In this document: one piece after another, positions 7,127-13,842 of the stretch
How the letters are laid out: each line of letters opens with the position of its first letter
How positions within the stretch are numbered: position 1 is the stretch's first letter
Assembly (NCBI GenBank): GCA_945957075.1
Contig: CAMFJP010000020.1
Span: 1-13,842 of the forward strand
DNA: 13,842 nt
Source: an uncultured Chlamydiae bacterium
GTDB lineage: Bacteria > Chlamydiota > Chlamydiia > Chlamydiales > Rhabdochlamydiaceae
Direction of reading: 5' to 3'
Notes under the pieces: generated by a model
What the model was told of the DNA's origin: nothing
The model's input: only the letters and a program-made list of their open reading frames with translations
Database searches by the model: none
Position numbers and translations under genes: made by a program

Positions 7127-7172
7127 ACATATTAATATATTTCCATTATTTATAATAAAAAGGTCTTTTTCT

Positions 7173-10100
7173 ATGTTTGATCATTTTTTTATTGGCGCAG
7201 GTTTTATGGCTAGAGATGCGGCATCGTTAGCTCGATCTAGCATGCGGGCTGGTGTTGCTAGTTTTGCTAATGGTGTTACAGGCGCAGCCCAGGCTGCTGC
7301 TAGTCTCGTTGCAAGCGCAGCGCATTCTGCATGGAATCGTGTCCCTGCAATGACAACTGCGGCGGGGGCTCCTCCACTTAAGCAGCGTGTTACTGTGACG
7401 AGAATGGAAGTTCCTTTGCCTCCACCATGTCCATCATTTTATGCACTATATGATTTGCTAAAAAGAATACAGGCTTCAAACCTTGAAGAAAAAGATCGGG
7501 ATAAATGTGCTCAAGAAATAATTTGTTTTTTGGATAGAACCGAGAGTGAAATGACCCATTTTTTTCAACGTATCCCTCAGCTTGCCCAAGCTGTGATAGC
7601 TGTTAGACAAAATCCATTCGATGCGCGCGTTGTAAATCATTTTTTATCGGGTATGGATAATTGGCAGTCGCGCATTATGGTAGATACAATGTCGTTTGGA
7701 AGGGCACTTATTTGTTCTGTTTCTGGTATGCCCTCTGCTGAGCAGTGCATGGGAGTAGAGCGACTACATGAGATTTGTCCTCAATTAGCAAGCCTCCCAA
7801 GGGAAGTTCCTTTTTGGGGGCGCATTTTGCGATCTGGCGCTGGGTATGTCTTGCCAACTGTTGCTACAGAGGGTATGGTCCGTGCAGCTGTAGATGGTGC
7901 TCAGGGACTTATGTTGTCAGCGCCACCTTTGTCGCAGTCTTTGCCTGTAACAAGTAGTTCATCGTCATCTTCTTTACCTGCTGTGGAGCAACCATGGCTT
8001 ACCCATTTTATGGCAGAAAAATTGGCAGATGTAGTTTTAGGAGCAGTAGGTGGAGATGAAACTAGAAGAGCATGGATCATGTCTTTTGTTGAGAATGCTT
8101 TATCGCAGCAAGTAGCACAGACTCCTGTTGAACAAGATCCACAACAGCAAGAACCTTGGCTTGTAAATGGCATAGCTTCCTCTATCGCAAATCAAGTAGT
8201 AGGCGCTTTTGGTGGGTCCTCCGAAGTACGTCAGGCTATTTTTGATAGAGTGACCGGCCTGTGTCAGCTGCAAGTCAATCGGGTGTTAGGAATTCGATCC
8301 TCTGAGGAGCCTTCTCCTTTGATGGCACCACAGCCTATGCAGGGTCGTTTTATAGCGGGCCTTGTTGCCAGCACAGCAAGAGCTGTTGTAAATCAAGTTG
8401 GGGGTGGCCCAGAAGTTGAAAGAGCTTTGCAGTGTATGATGCAGGGGGCTTTTAACGATGGAATGCGGAGTGTTTTAGGACTTCCTCCTGTGCATCCAGA
8501 GAGGGCCCCGGAAGTCGTGGGCGAGGCGCCGATGGAAGGTGCACTCGCATCTAGGATGGCTACGGGTGTTGCCCGGGTTTTTGTAAACATGTTTGGAGGA
8601 GGGGATCAAGCTTTTCAATATGTTCATAGGGGACTTATGGGCATGTTTGCATCTGGTAGGGACCAGGCTCTTGGACGTGCTGCTCCTGAGGTTCCCGTAG
8701 AAGTTCGCGAAGAGGCTCCTGTACACGGTCGTTTTATTCCTTGGATAAGCGCTCAGGCTGCTGATTTTGTTGTAGGGTGCTTAGGGGGTGGTGAAGCCGC
8801 AAGAGCTGCTGTCGAAACGTATATACATAGGCAAGCGAGTGGGTATAGAGATCAGGCTCTTGGAATTGGAGCGCCTCCTATTCAAGAACCAAGAAGGAGG
8901 CCTGAGGCGCCGGAGCATGGAGCGTTGACCGGTGTGATCAGTGGCGCTATTGGAACAGCAGCAGCGACTCTTTTTGGGGGTGGCGAGGCTCTCCGTTCTG
9001 AGATGGAAGAACGATCCAGGAGATGGCTTGAGGGGCAGATACAGTCAAGGATTACAGGTGTTGCAGCGCCTGTGATTCATGGATGTGAGCTTCCTCCTAT
9101 TCAAATTCCAGATGGACCTTTTCCGGCAGAGCTTTTGGCGCTTCGTTTTGCCCTGAAGGAATTATATCGTGCAAAAGAGGATGAGCGCGCCCAAATCGAC
9201 TATGAAACTTGCGTTTTAATATATTTGCTTCAGGGTAAGTATCCTTGGCTAAGAACTATGGCTTTATTTCAGCTTGAAAGAACGCTATCCGCTTGGTTTG
9301 ATAGAGAGAAAAAAAGAGAGCTCGAACAAAAAGAGGGCGTCCCTGCTATTCTTTGGGATGAGGCAAAAGGGCGTTTTTTAGGGGATAAAAACCCCATGGC
9401 ACTTCTTGATCCTGAACTTGCTACGTACTTTAGATCCTATATTAGTCAACAAGGATGTACATTTTCTCTTCTTGAGAAAAAAGCAGAAGAGAGTAGAAAT
9501 CCTGGATGGGTTGCGCGTGGTGCAGAGGCGGCGTTTGGGGCTCCCGGAAGGGAAATTGTAGACCGCGTGTTACATCCACAGAGCGGGAGTCAGGATAAAG
9601 GTTCTGTTTTAGGCCGATTTTTTTCAGAAATGAGCGCTTACCTTAAAAGTACACGGCCCGATCAAAAAGCGGTGCAATTTGCAGCTGGTTGGGCAATAGG
9701 CCAGGTGGATGAAGCGCTTCAAGGCACAAGTTTAAATCCAGAAGATATAAGAGAGCTTTTTCAGCTACGCCAAGCTTTAGAACAAGCACAGCAAGGGGGC
9801 AAGTTAGAAGATGCTGTCCGCTGTATTCAAAAGGCGTTAACCTACCATGGTGTTTTACCAAATCCTCCTCCTTATGATCTAAGGGCTCCTGTATTTTCTA
9901 TGCCAAAGACGGCAGTTCAAGAGACTCTATCTGCGGAGGCTGTAAGGCTATCTACTGAGGTAGAAGCAAAACGCTTTGTGCACAATACCAAACACTTTGC
10001 AACGATTGCCATGCTCTATAGTGTGTTTGCTTCTGGAAATGCAAAAAAACGTGATCCCATTGACGTTGTGCGTATTATCCAATCAGCAAGTGATCGCTGT

Positions 10101-11876
10101 TCATCTGAAGATATAAACAAGATGGAAGGCCAAATTAAGGCCGTATTTTTTGCTTATTTAAGTAAAAGATCGACCTTTTTTGGTTATGTTTTTGCTAAAG
10201 TTTTATACCCTGTTATTTGTTATGTCTTAGGTTTTACCCTTAAGCATTTTACAGATAGTACGCTTCATTGGATAAATAGAGCTATTGAGAAGCAAAAATC
10301 TATTCATGCTAATACCCTTCCTAATGTGCTTGTAGAGGGCGCGCAAGATTATTGTGGTATCCTGCTTGATATTTTTAGGCGTATTGGAACAGATCCTCAT
10401 CGCATTGTGTCGGGTGGGCTTAATCACGAAATAGAAAAGGAGCTAGACAGACCAGAATATCATGGGGGGATTACAACAAACGAGCTTTATCAACAAATGG
10501 GCGCCTACTTAATAGATAAGTTCCTGCCGAATTTTGGATGGCCTAAAAAAGTTAAAAAAGGTTGCCAGGCCTTTGCGGGTCTTTTCCCAAATCGATTGCA
10601 AAAGCCCGCATTTTACTGTGCAAGTTTTCTAATGATGCCAGTTAGTATGACTGTGCATATAGGGCAGTGGGCTCTTAGTAAACTCATTGGCGTTATTGCC
10701 AAGCAGAGTATTAAAAGATTGTCCATTGTGGAGACGGTGGTAAGTACTGGTATTGAAGGTCTTAAATTTAACGGATATGCACACGCTTTAAATACTCTTT
10801 TAAAAGAGCAGTTGGAGCAGCTATTACAGATTTTGGAAGATCATTATAACCCACATAAGCCAAAGCATGAAGAGGAAAGGGATGCTTCATATGCTGGGGC
10901 TGTAACTGCAGTCTATAGAGATAATCTCAAGTCATTGATTCCACAGGCGGCACGTGTTGTGGCCCGTAGTGCTGCACGTTCTGTAGATGAGTTAAAAGAA
11001 ATGTATCTCCATCCTTCTGTGAAACAACGGGTGGTTGATGGTGTGCAGGATATATTTGTACGCGGCCGTGTTTTAGAAAATGCGATTGTTCAGGTTGCAG
11101 ATGCTATAGAAACGTTAATTGCTCCAAGTAAGCTGCAGCAAACAACAGCAGATGCGCTGCGGGTTGTGAATGCATCCTTTTCATCAGGTGCACAAGTGGA
11201 TCCTCAAGAATTTAAGGAAACAGAGGAAGAGGTGAGTCATTTGATGGGGCGCATTGTCCACAAACTATTAAAGGAAGAGACAGAGGCTGCGTTAGATCTA
11301 AATAAAACGCGTGAGATGGCTCAAGCGAATCGCTTGAATGAGGATCTGAAAAAGGAGTCGGGTCTGCTTTATGATGATTTGCTTGAGGTCTATAATATGG
11401 GCGCTGGTATTGACCTTATGACTCCCCTTTTGCAGAAACATGAAAAGCTACTTAAAGATTTGCAAAACAGTTTTCTTGCTGCAAAGAAAAAGGGGATGAT
11501 TGGGACTAAGGTAGAGAGTATTCTTCATGGAAGGTTGCATAAGCTTGGAGAGCTTTTGAAGATGTGGAATGAAGAGCCTTATATTTCTACGTTGTCCGCG
11601 ATTTTGAACGGGTTATATCAGTTAAATCAATCCATGATGCCGATTGTGCTTAAGCCATCTCTTGAGTGGCTACCTGGACGGGAAGGTATTTCTACACAAG
11701 CTGCGGCGGCATTGGATGGTGAGATTTATCGCCAGGTGGAGGTTGCGATTGAAGCGATGCGCTCTAAAACTTATAATGTGAAGGGAATTGTGAACCTGAT
11801 TTGTCGTAAGATTCTTGGGATTAAGATTGCTCCAAGTCCTCTTAGCTCTGCTAAGGAGCCCTCTAAATCTACCTAA
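7173..11876 (+). CDS. Giant protein of unknown family with six Gly-Gly-centred repeats
   Basis: I recognise no known family in this 1567-residue protein. There is no signal peptide; residues 14-55 are an Ala/Gly/Ser-rich segment. A Ser run (261-267) precedes six degenerate repeats at 272-637, described separately. Residues 640-800 and 830-960 look helical and charged. Two hydrophobic stretches lie at about 998-1022 (around FFGYVFAKVLYPVICYVLGF) and 1145-1175, separated by a soluble segment; they could span or insert in membranes. The last 350 residues are helical, Leu/Glu/Lys-rich and probably coiled-coil (about 1370-1445). Base composition and codon style match the neighbours, so recent transfer is not suggested. 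The start has AAAAGG nine bases upstream. The 3' end overlaps hemH by 8 bp. An effector or inclusion/membrane-associated role is inference only. Confidence 0.9.
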   Translation: MFDHFFIGAGFMARDAASLARSSMRAGVASFANGVTGAAQAAASLVASAAHSAWNRVPAMTTAAGAPPLKQRVTVTRMEVPLPPPCPSFYALYDLLKRIQASNLEEKDRDKCAQEIICFLDRTESEMTHFFQRIPQLAQAVIAVRQNPFDARVVNHFLSGMDNWQSRIMVDTMSFGRALICSVSGMPSAEQCMGVERLHEICPQLASLPREVPFWGRILRSGAGYVLPTVATEGMVRAAVDGAQGLMLSAPPLSQSLPVTSSSSSSSLPAVEQPWLTHFMAEKLADVVLGAVGGDETRRAWIMSFVENALSQQVAQTPVEQDPQQQEPWLVNGIASSIANQVVGAFGGSSEVRQAIFDRVTGLCQLQVNRVLGIRSSEEPSPLMAPQPMQGRFIAGLVASTARAVVNQVGGGPEVERALQCMMQGAFNDGMRSVLGLPPVHPERAPEVVGEAPMEGALASRMATGVARVFVNMFGGGDQAFQYVHRGLMGMFASGRDQALGRAAPEVPVEVREEAPVHGRFIPWISAQAADFVVGCLGGGEAARAAVETYIHRQASGYRDQALGIGAPPIQEPRRRPEAPEHGALTGVISGAIGTAAATLFGGGEALRSEMEERSRRWLEGQIQSRITGVAAPVIHGCELPPIQIPDGPFPAELLALRFALKELYRAKEDERAQIDYETCVLIYLLQGKYPWLRTMALFQLERTLSAWFDREKKRELEQKEGVPAILWDEAKGRFLGDKNPMALLDPELATYFRSYISQQGCTFSLLEKKAEESRNPGWVARGAEAAFGAPGREIVDRVLHPQSGSQDKGSVLGRFFSEMSAYLKSTRPDQKAVQFAAGWAIGQVDEALQGTSLNPEDIRELFQLRQALEQAQQGGKLEDAVRCIQKALTYHGVLPNPPPYDLRAPVFSMPKTAVQETLSAEAVRLSTEVEAKRFVHNTKHFATIAMLYSVFASGNAKKRDPIDVVRIIQSASDRCSSEDINKMEGQIKAVFFAYLSKRSTFFGYVFAKVLYPVICYVLGFTLKHFTDSTLHWINRAIEKQKSIHANTLPNVLVEGAQDYCGILLDIFRRIGTDPHRIVSGGLNHEIEKELDRPEYHGGITTNELYQQMGAYLIDKFLPNFGWPKKVKKGCQAFAGLFPNRLQKPAFYCASFLMMPVSMTVHIGQWALSKLIGVIAKQSIKRLSIVETVVSTGIEGLKFNGYAHALNTLLKEQLEQLLQILEDHYNPHKPKHEEERDASYAGAVTAVYRDNLKSLIPQAARVVARSAARSVDELKEMYLHPSVKQRVVDGVQDIFVRGRVLENAIVQVADAIETLIAPSKLQQTTADALRVVNASFSSGAQVDPQEFKETEEEVSHLMGRIVHKLLKEETEAALDLNKTREMAQANRLNEDLKKESGLLYDDLLEVYNMGAGIDLMTPLLQKHEKLLKDLQNSFLAAKKKGMIGTKVESILHGRLHKLGELLKMWNEEPYISTLSAILNGLYQLNQSMMPIVLKPSLEWLPGREGISTQAAAALDGEIYRQVEVAIEAMRSKTYNVKGIVNLICRKILGIKIAPSPLSSAKEPSKST
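7986..9083 (+). repeat. Six tandem degenerate protein repeats of about 63 residues
   Basis: Repeats cover residues 272-326, 327-388, 389-453, 454-516, 517-580 and 581-637 of the giant protein. Each begins with a short aromatic or charged motif (QPWL, EPWL, QGRF, EGAL, HGRF, HGAL). A small-residue-rich hydrophobic helix follows, then VGGD, FGGS, VGGG, FGGG, LGGG or FGGG, then a second helix, and then a Pro/Glu-rich linker. The glycine motifs start at 293, 347, 410, 475, 538 and 602, giving spacings of 54, 63, 65, 63 and 64. DNA identity between units is low, so the duplications are old. A possible seventh, decayed unit may lie at 212-250. Confidence 0.8.
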
Positions 11877-12819
11877 TTAAGGATGATGTGGGAATTTTAT
11901 CAGAGGTTCTCATGATGGTAGATAGCGCCTCGATCCAATCGGGGCGCATTCCTAACGCGGGACAGCGCTTTGCAATAAGGCCAGCTGCCCTTAAGGGGGG
12001 CAGGTATTTATATTCAACTTCAAACAAAGTCTCCACATGATCCGATGTAAAGCTAAGTGGAATGACCACAACAGGCACTTTTGTTGGGTTCCACAGATGA
12101 ATATGTGCACAGACTTCACTTGTATAGGGCTTTAACCATGTTCCAGGTCCAAATTTAGATTGGTAGGCTAAAAGAGAGGGGGTACATGGAAAGTTTTGCA
12201 TGATGCCTTCATAAGAGCGTGTGCATTCTTTTTCATAGGGGTCGCCTCTTTGCACATATTTTTTCGGGAGTCCATGTGCTGAAAAAAGCAAAAAGATCTT
12301 TTCTTCTTCTAGAGCATGGGCACGCAAAAAATCTTTAATGTTTTGAGCCATAGCTAAAAGATACGCTGGATGGGTTGCATAAGACTTTATCCATAGTAAG
12401 CGATCAGGGTTTTTTAGATGGGTATGTAACCATTTTGCAGCGCTGCCTGTTGTTGTATAGCTAAACTGGGGAAATAGGGGTAAAACATCGATAGGGCCTT
12501 CTGGAAAAGAGTCTAGAAAATCCTTGTGCGTAGCTGGAAGATAACGATGGAAGGTTAGCACTTTTTGCTGTATTGAGAGTAGCTTGGCAACCGATTCTGT
12601 TTCGTTGTAAATAGGCGAACAACCCCCAATCAGTTTGTAGTCGTGATAGACTGCACCTGCACGCTTTTTTGCGATTGTTTTAAATAGGATGCGTTGTAGA
12701 TTTTTTGGTAGTGGGGTATCAATCACAAGAGGGTCTGTTAAAAGTTCTTCGAGAAAGGGAGCTATTTCTTCTTTATTTCTCGGTCCGCCGAAATTGACAA
12801 TTAACTGCTGTGGATTCAT
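11869..12819 (-). CDS. hemH: Ferrochelatase
   Basis: Ferrochelatase inserts Fe2+ into protoporphyrin IX, the last step of protohaem synthesis. Family segments occur in order: LIVNFGGP at the N-terminus, LPLFPQFSYTTTGS, FSAHGLP with the catalytic His, QSKFGPGTWLKP, and SFTSDHVETLFE with the conserved Glu. Length (316 residues from this start) fits bacterial enzymes. I prefer the ATG at 12819, which begins MNPQQLIVNFGG close to the conserved core. A longer frame from 12843 adds eight residues but overlaps the divergent gene; neither start has a Shine-Dalgarno sequence. In Chlamydia the gene is called hemZ and, as I recall, neighbours a solute-binding protein gene as here. The 3' end overlaps the giant gene by 8 bp in convergent orientation. 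Confidence 0.95.
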   Translation of the reverse strand: MNPQQLIVNFGGPRNKEEIAPFLEELLTDPLVIDTPLPKNLQRILFKTIAKKRAGAVYHDYKLIGGCSPIYNETESVAKLLSIQQKVLTFHRYLPATHKDFLDSFPEGPIDVLPLFPQFSYTTTGSAAKWLHTHLKNPDRLLWIKSYATHPAYLLAMAQNIKDFLRAHALEEEKIFLLFSAHGLPKKYVQRGDPYEKECTRSYEGIMQNFPCTPSLLAYQSKFGPGTWLKPYTSEVCAHIHLWNPTKVPVVVIPLSFTSDHVETLFEVEYKYLPPLRAAGLIAKRCPALGMRPDWIEALSTIMRTSDKIPTSSLIR

Positions 12820-12822
12820 AGT
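12794..12822 (+). promoter_or_regulatory. Candidate leaderless promoter for the solute-binding lipoprotein gene
   Basis: A perfect TTGACA (12794-12799) is followed after 17 bp by CATAGT (12817-12822), matching 4 of 6 consensus -10 bases. Counting -12 to -7 for the hexamer, +1 falls at 12829, the A of the ATG. The promoter lies within the first codons of hemH on the opposite strand. Confidence 0.5.
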
Positions 12823-12825
12823 TCT

Positions 12826-12831
12826 ATTATG
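12826..12831 (-). promoter_or_regulatory. Candidate -10 element for hemH, leaderless geometry
   Basis: Read on the minus strand, 12831 to 12826 is CATAAT, 5 of 6 consensus bases. It places +1 at 12819, the A of the preferred hemH ATG. No good -35 hexamer is visible 16-18 bp upstream, so this is weaker than its plus-strand partner. Confidence 0.35.
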
Positions 12832-13578
12832 AGAAAATGGCATTTTGTAAAACTGTTTTACCTTCTAATTTTTTTTAGCTGTAGCTCTCCTCCTCCGGCC
12901 CGTTATGTGATTGGCGTAGACCCTACATGGTTTCCCTTGGAGGCTCCTGGGAAAGAGAGTGCAATTCTTGGTTTCTCTTACGAATTATTACAGGATGTGG
13001 CAGCAAGCGGCAAGTTAAAGTTGGAAACCGTGCAAAAAAATTGGGATAATATCCTTTTAGGTTTGCAGAATAGGGAGTGCGACGCTGTTTTGTCCTCTTT
13101 ATCTCCTCATTCTTTTTATGAGCAGCAGTACACTTTTTCTAGTCCTTATATTTTAACCGGTCCTGTTTTGGTTATGGCGCGCCCAATGGGACTTTTACAT
13201 CAAGATTCTCTAGCTGGGAAAGAGATTGCTGTGCCGGCAGACTTAAGCTACGCTGCACTTTTAGAGGGGTATGCTAAGGTGATAGTGCGCTCTTATGACA
13301 TGGTAGCTCAGGTCTTACAAGATGTCGCTTCCGGCAAAGTAGATGGAGCTTTGATCCCAGTTCTTATTGCTGAGGGGTACTGTCTTGATCTTTACAAGGA
13401 CAAACTCTTTATTGTAACGCCTCCTTTGAATCAAGAGGGGCTCCGTCTTGTTACTTTAAAAGGTCACGCGGATGTACTGCGTACAGCATTTGACGAAGAG
13501 CTAAAAACCATGCACAAAAAAGGAGCTTACGACGCTCTTTTACGCAAGTGGAGCCTCTTGTCCCTCTCTCTTTTTTAG
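12829..13578 (+). CDS. Extracellular solute-binding lipoprotein, family 3 (ABC transporter type)
   Basis: This 249-residue protein has the SBP_bac_3 fold pattern: YVIGVDPTWFPLE...GFSYELLQDVA at 26-58, W-D-x-I-L-x-G-L...C-D-A at 72-86, YTFSSPYILTGPVLV at 101-115, LAGKEIAVPAD at 128-138 and SGKVDGAL at 168-175. The N-terminus is a lipoprotein-type signal (K, K, hydrophobic core) ending FFS-Cys18, a relaxed lipobox, so it is probably a membrane-anchored periplasmic protein. No permease or ATPase genes are nearby, as is usual for chlamydial orphan binding proteins. Position beside hemH suggests orthology to the Chlamydia gene annotated fliY/glutamine-binding protein. The residues that bind the amino acid backbone in the family are not conserved here, so the ligand is open. 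It ends three bases before the inverted repeat. Confidence 0.85.
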   Translation: MRKWHFVKLFYLLIFFSCSSPPPARYVIGVDPTWFPLEAPGKESAILGFSYELLQDVAASGKLKLETVQKNWDNILLGLQNRECDAVLSSLSPHSFYEQQYTFSSPYILTGPVLVMARPMGLLHQDSLAGKEIAVPADLSYAALLEGYAKVIVRSYDMVAQVLQDVASGKVDGALIPVLIAEGYCLDLYKDKLFIVTPPLNQEGLRLVTLKGHADVLRTAFDEELKTMHKKGAYDALLRKWSLLSLSLF

Positions 13579-13580
13579 CA

Positions 13581-13745
13581 TATGTGATTTGGTGGTGGGA
13601 TTGTTTTTGGGTTTGAGGGCAGAGACGCCGCTCTGACATCCTATTTTGTGCTGTAGGCCTATATCTAATTCAGCACAGAATGGGGTATGAGAGCGGCGTC
13701 TCTGCCCTCAAACCCAAAAACAATATCCCACCACCAAATCACATA
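13581..13745. repeat. 165-bp inverted repeat, MITE-like, flanked by TA
   Basis: Arms of about 73 and 75 bp (13581-13653 and 13671-13745) surround a 17-base centre that contains the palindrome TAGGCCTA. From the ends inward the arms match perfectly for 21 bases, then have a 2-base insertion in the right arm, then match perfectly for about 34 bases, then diverge partly before closing again on TGTGCTG/CAGCACA. The outermost bases are TA on both sides, with termini TGTGATTTGG, compatible with a non-autonomous element that inserts at TA (IS630/Tc1-mariner style). No coding capacity is seen. It fills the entire space between two convergent genes and could also work as a bidirectional terminator. 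The TA flank is not independent proof because a palindrome ending in TA looks the same. Confidence 0.75.
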
Positions 13746-13842
13746 GAGCGTTTTTCTTTTTCTACAATAGCTTCGGCTTCTTCGTAAGTTTCACGCAAAA
13801 TAGTGACTAATTCTTCTTTTTCTTTGTCCTCTGGGGGAATAA
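13739..13842 (-). CDS. C-terminal end of an unidentified gene (cut by window edge)
   Basis: Read from the right edge on the minus strand, one frame is open for 33 codons to a TGA at 13741-13739. The visible end is IPPEDKEKEELVTILRETYE followed by EAEAIVEKEKRSM: strongly charged, Glu/Lys-rich and probably helical. That composition is that of a real coding end, not random sequence. The last codons read TCT-ATG-TGA, and the TGA is formed by the outer end of the inverted repeat, so the original C-terminus may have been changed by that element. I cannot identify the protein from this fragment. Confidence 0.6.
   Translation of the reverse strand, partial: IPPEDKEKEELVTILRETYEEAEAIVEKEKRSM

Noticed and set aside
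7151..7156. Perfect TATAAT just upstream of the giant gene as its -10 element
   Set aside because: The start of transcription would fall at about 7163 and remove the AAAAGG ribosome binding site, and no -35-like hexamer lies 16-18 bp upstream.
11840..11856. Hairpin CTTAGC-TCT-GCTAAG at the end of the giant gene as a terminator
   Set aside because: The stem is 6-7 bp, lies inside the coding region and has no T-run on either strand.
13581..13745. Fold-back sequencing or assembly artefact as explanation of the palindrome
   Set aside because: An artefact would give exact arms, but these arms have a 2-base indel and several mismatches near the centre, and coding frames on both sides end naturally at its borders.
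1..13842. CRISPR arrays, tRNA or rRNA genes, integrase or transposase genes
   Set aside because: I saw no short direct repeats with regular spacers, no tRNA cloverleaf, no rRNA segments and no recombinase motifs in the window.

Overview
This window looks like chromosomal DNA of a member of the Chlamydiota, probably an environmental lineage. It carries a reduced type II secretion (T2SS) cluster. A ferrochelatase gene sits next to an extracellular solute-binding lipoprotein gene, a pairing I recall from Chlamydia (the CT485/CT486 region of C. trachomatis). It also holds a giant unclassified protein and a secreted MORN-type repeat protein, both common in environmental chlamydiae. The assignment is by recollection of gene order and style, not by a search.

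Layout. 1-1972 (+): gspF (5' end cut by the window edge), a short gspG-type major pseudopilin and a GspH-like pseudopilin, with overlapping stop and start codons. 1990-2595 (-): a YkuD-type L,D-transpeptidase without a recognisable signal peptide. 2752-3132 (+): a small four-helix membrane protein with its own promoter. 3241-4404 (+): a Bcr/CflA-type MFS exporter. 4445-7036 (+): an 863-residue exported protein made almost entirely of about 30 YwqK/MORN_2 repeats, with a good promoter and a run of eight G at its ribosome binding site, closed by a strong intrinsic terminator. 7173-11876 (+): a 1567-residue protein of no family I recognise. Its N-terminal half holds six degenerate repeats of about 63 residues, each centred on a Gly-Gly(-Gly) turn; its C-terminal half has two hydrophobic segments and a helical, charged tail. 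11869-12819 (-): ferrochelatase hemH, converging on and overlapping the giant gene by 8 bp. 12829-13578 (+): a divergent solute-binding lipoprotein gene. 13581-13745: a 165-bp inverted repeat with MITE-like structure filling the whole convergent intergenic space. 13739-13842 (-): the 3' end of an unidentified gene whose stop codon lies inside the inverted repeat.

How the genes fit together. The T2SS genes form one translationally coupled unit that exports folded proteins across the outer membrane. The transpeptidase would act on peptidoglycan if it reaches the periplasm. HemH performs the last step of haem synthesis. The MORN-repeat protein and the giant protein are adjacent but separated by a strong terminator, so they are probably independent units; both are candidates for envelope or host-facing functions. 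The hemH/lipoprotein divergent pair has only 9 bp between start codons, and candidate -10 elements place both transcription starts exactly on the A of each ATG, suggesting leaderless transcripts.

The strongest candidates for undescribed biology are the repeat architecture of the giant protein, the G8 tract at the start of the MORN-repeat gene, the inverted-repeat element, and the symmetric leaderless-like promoter pair.
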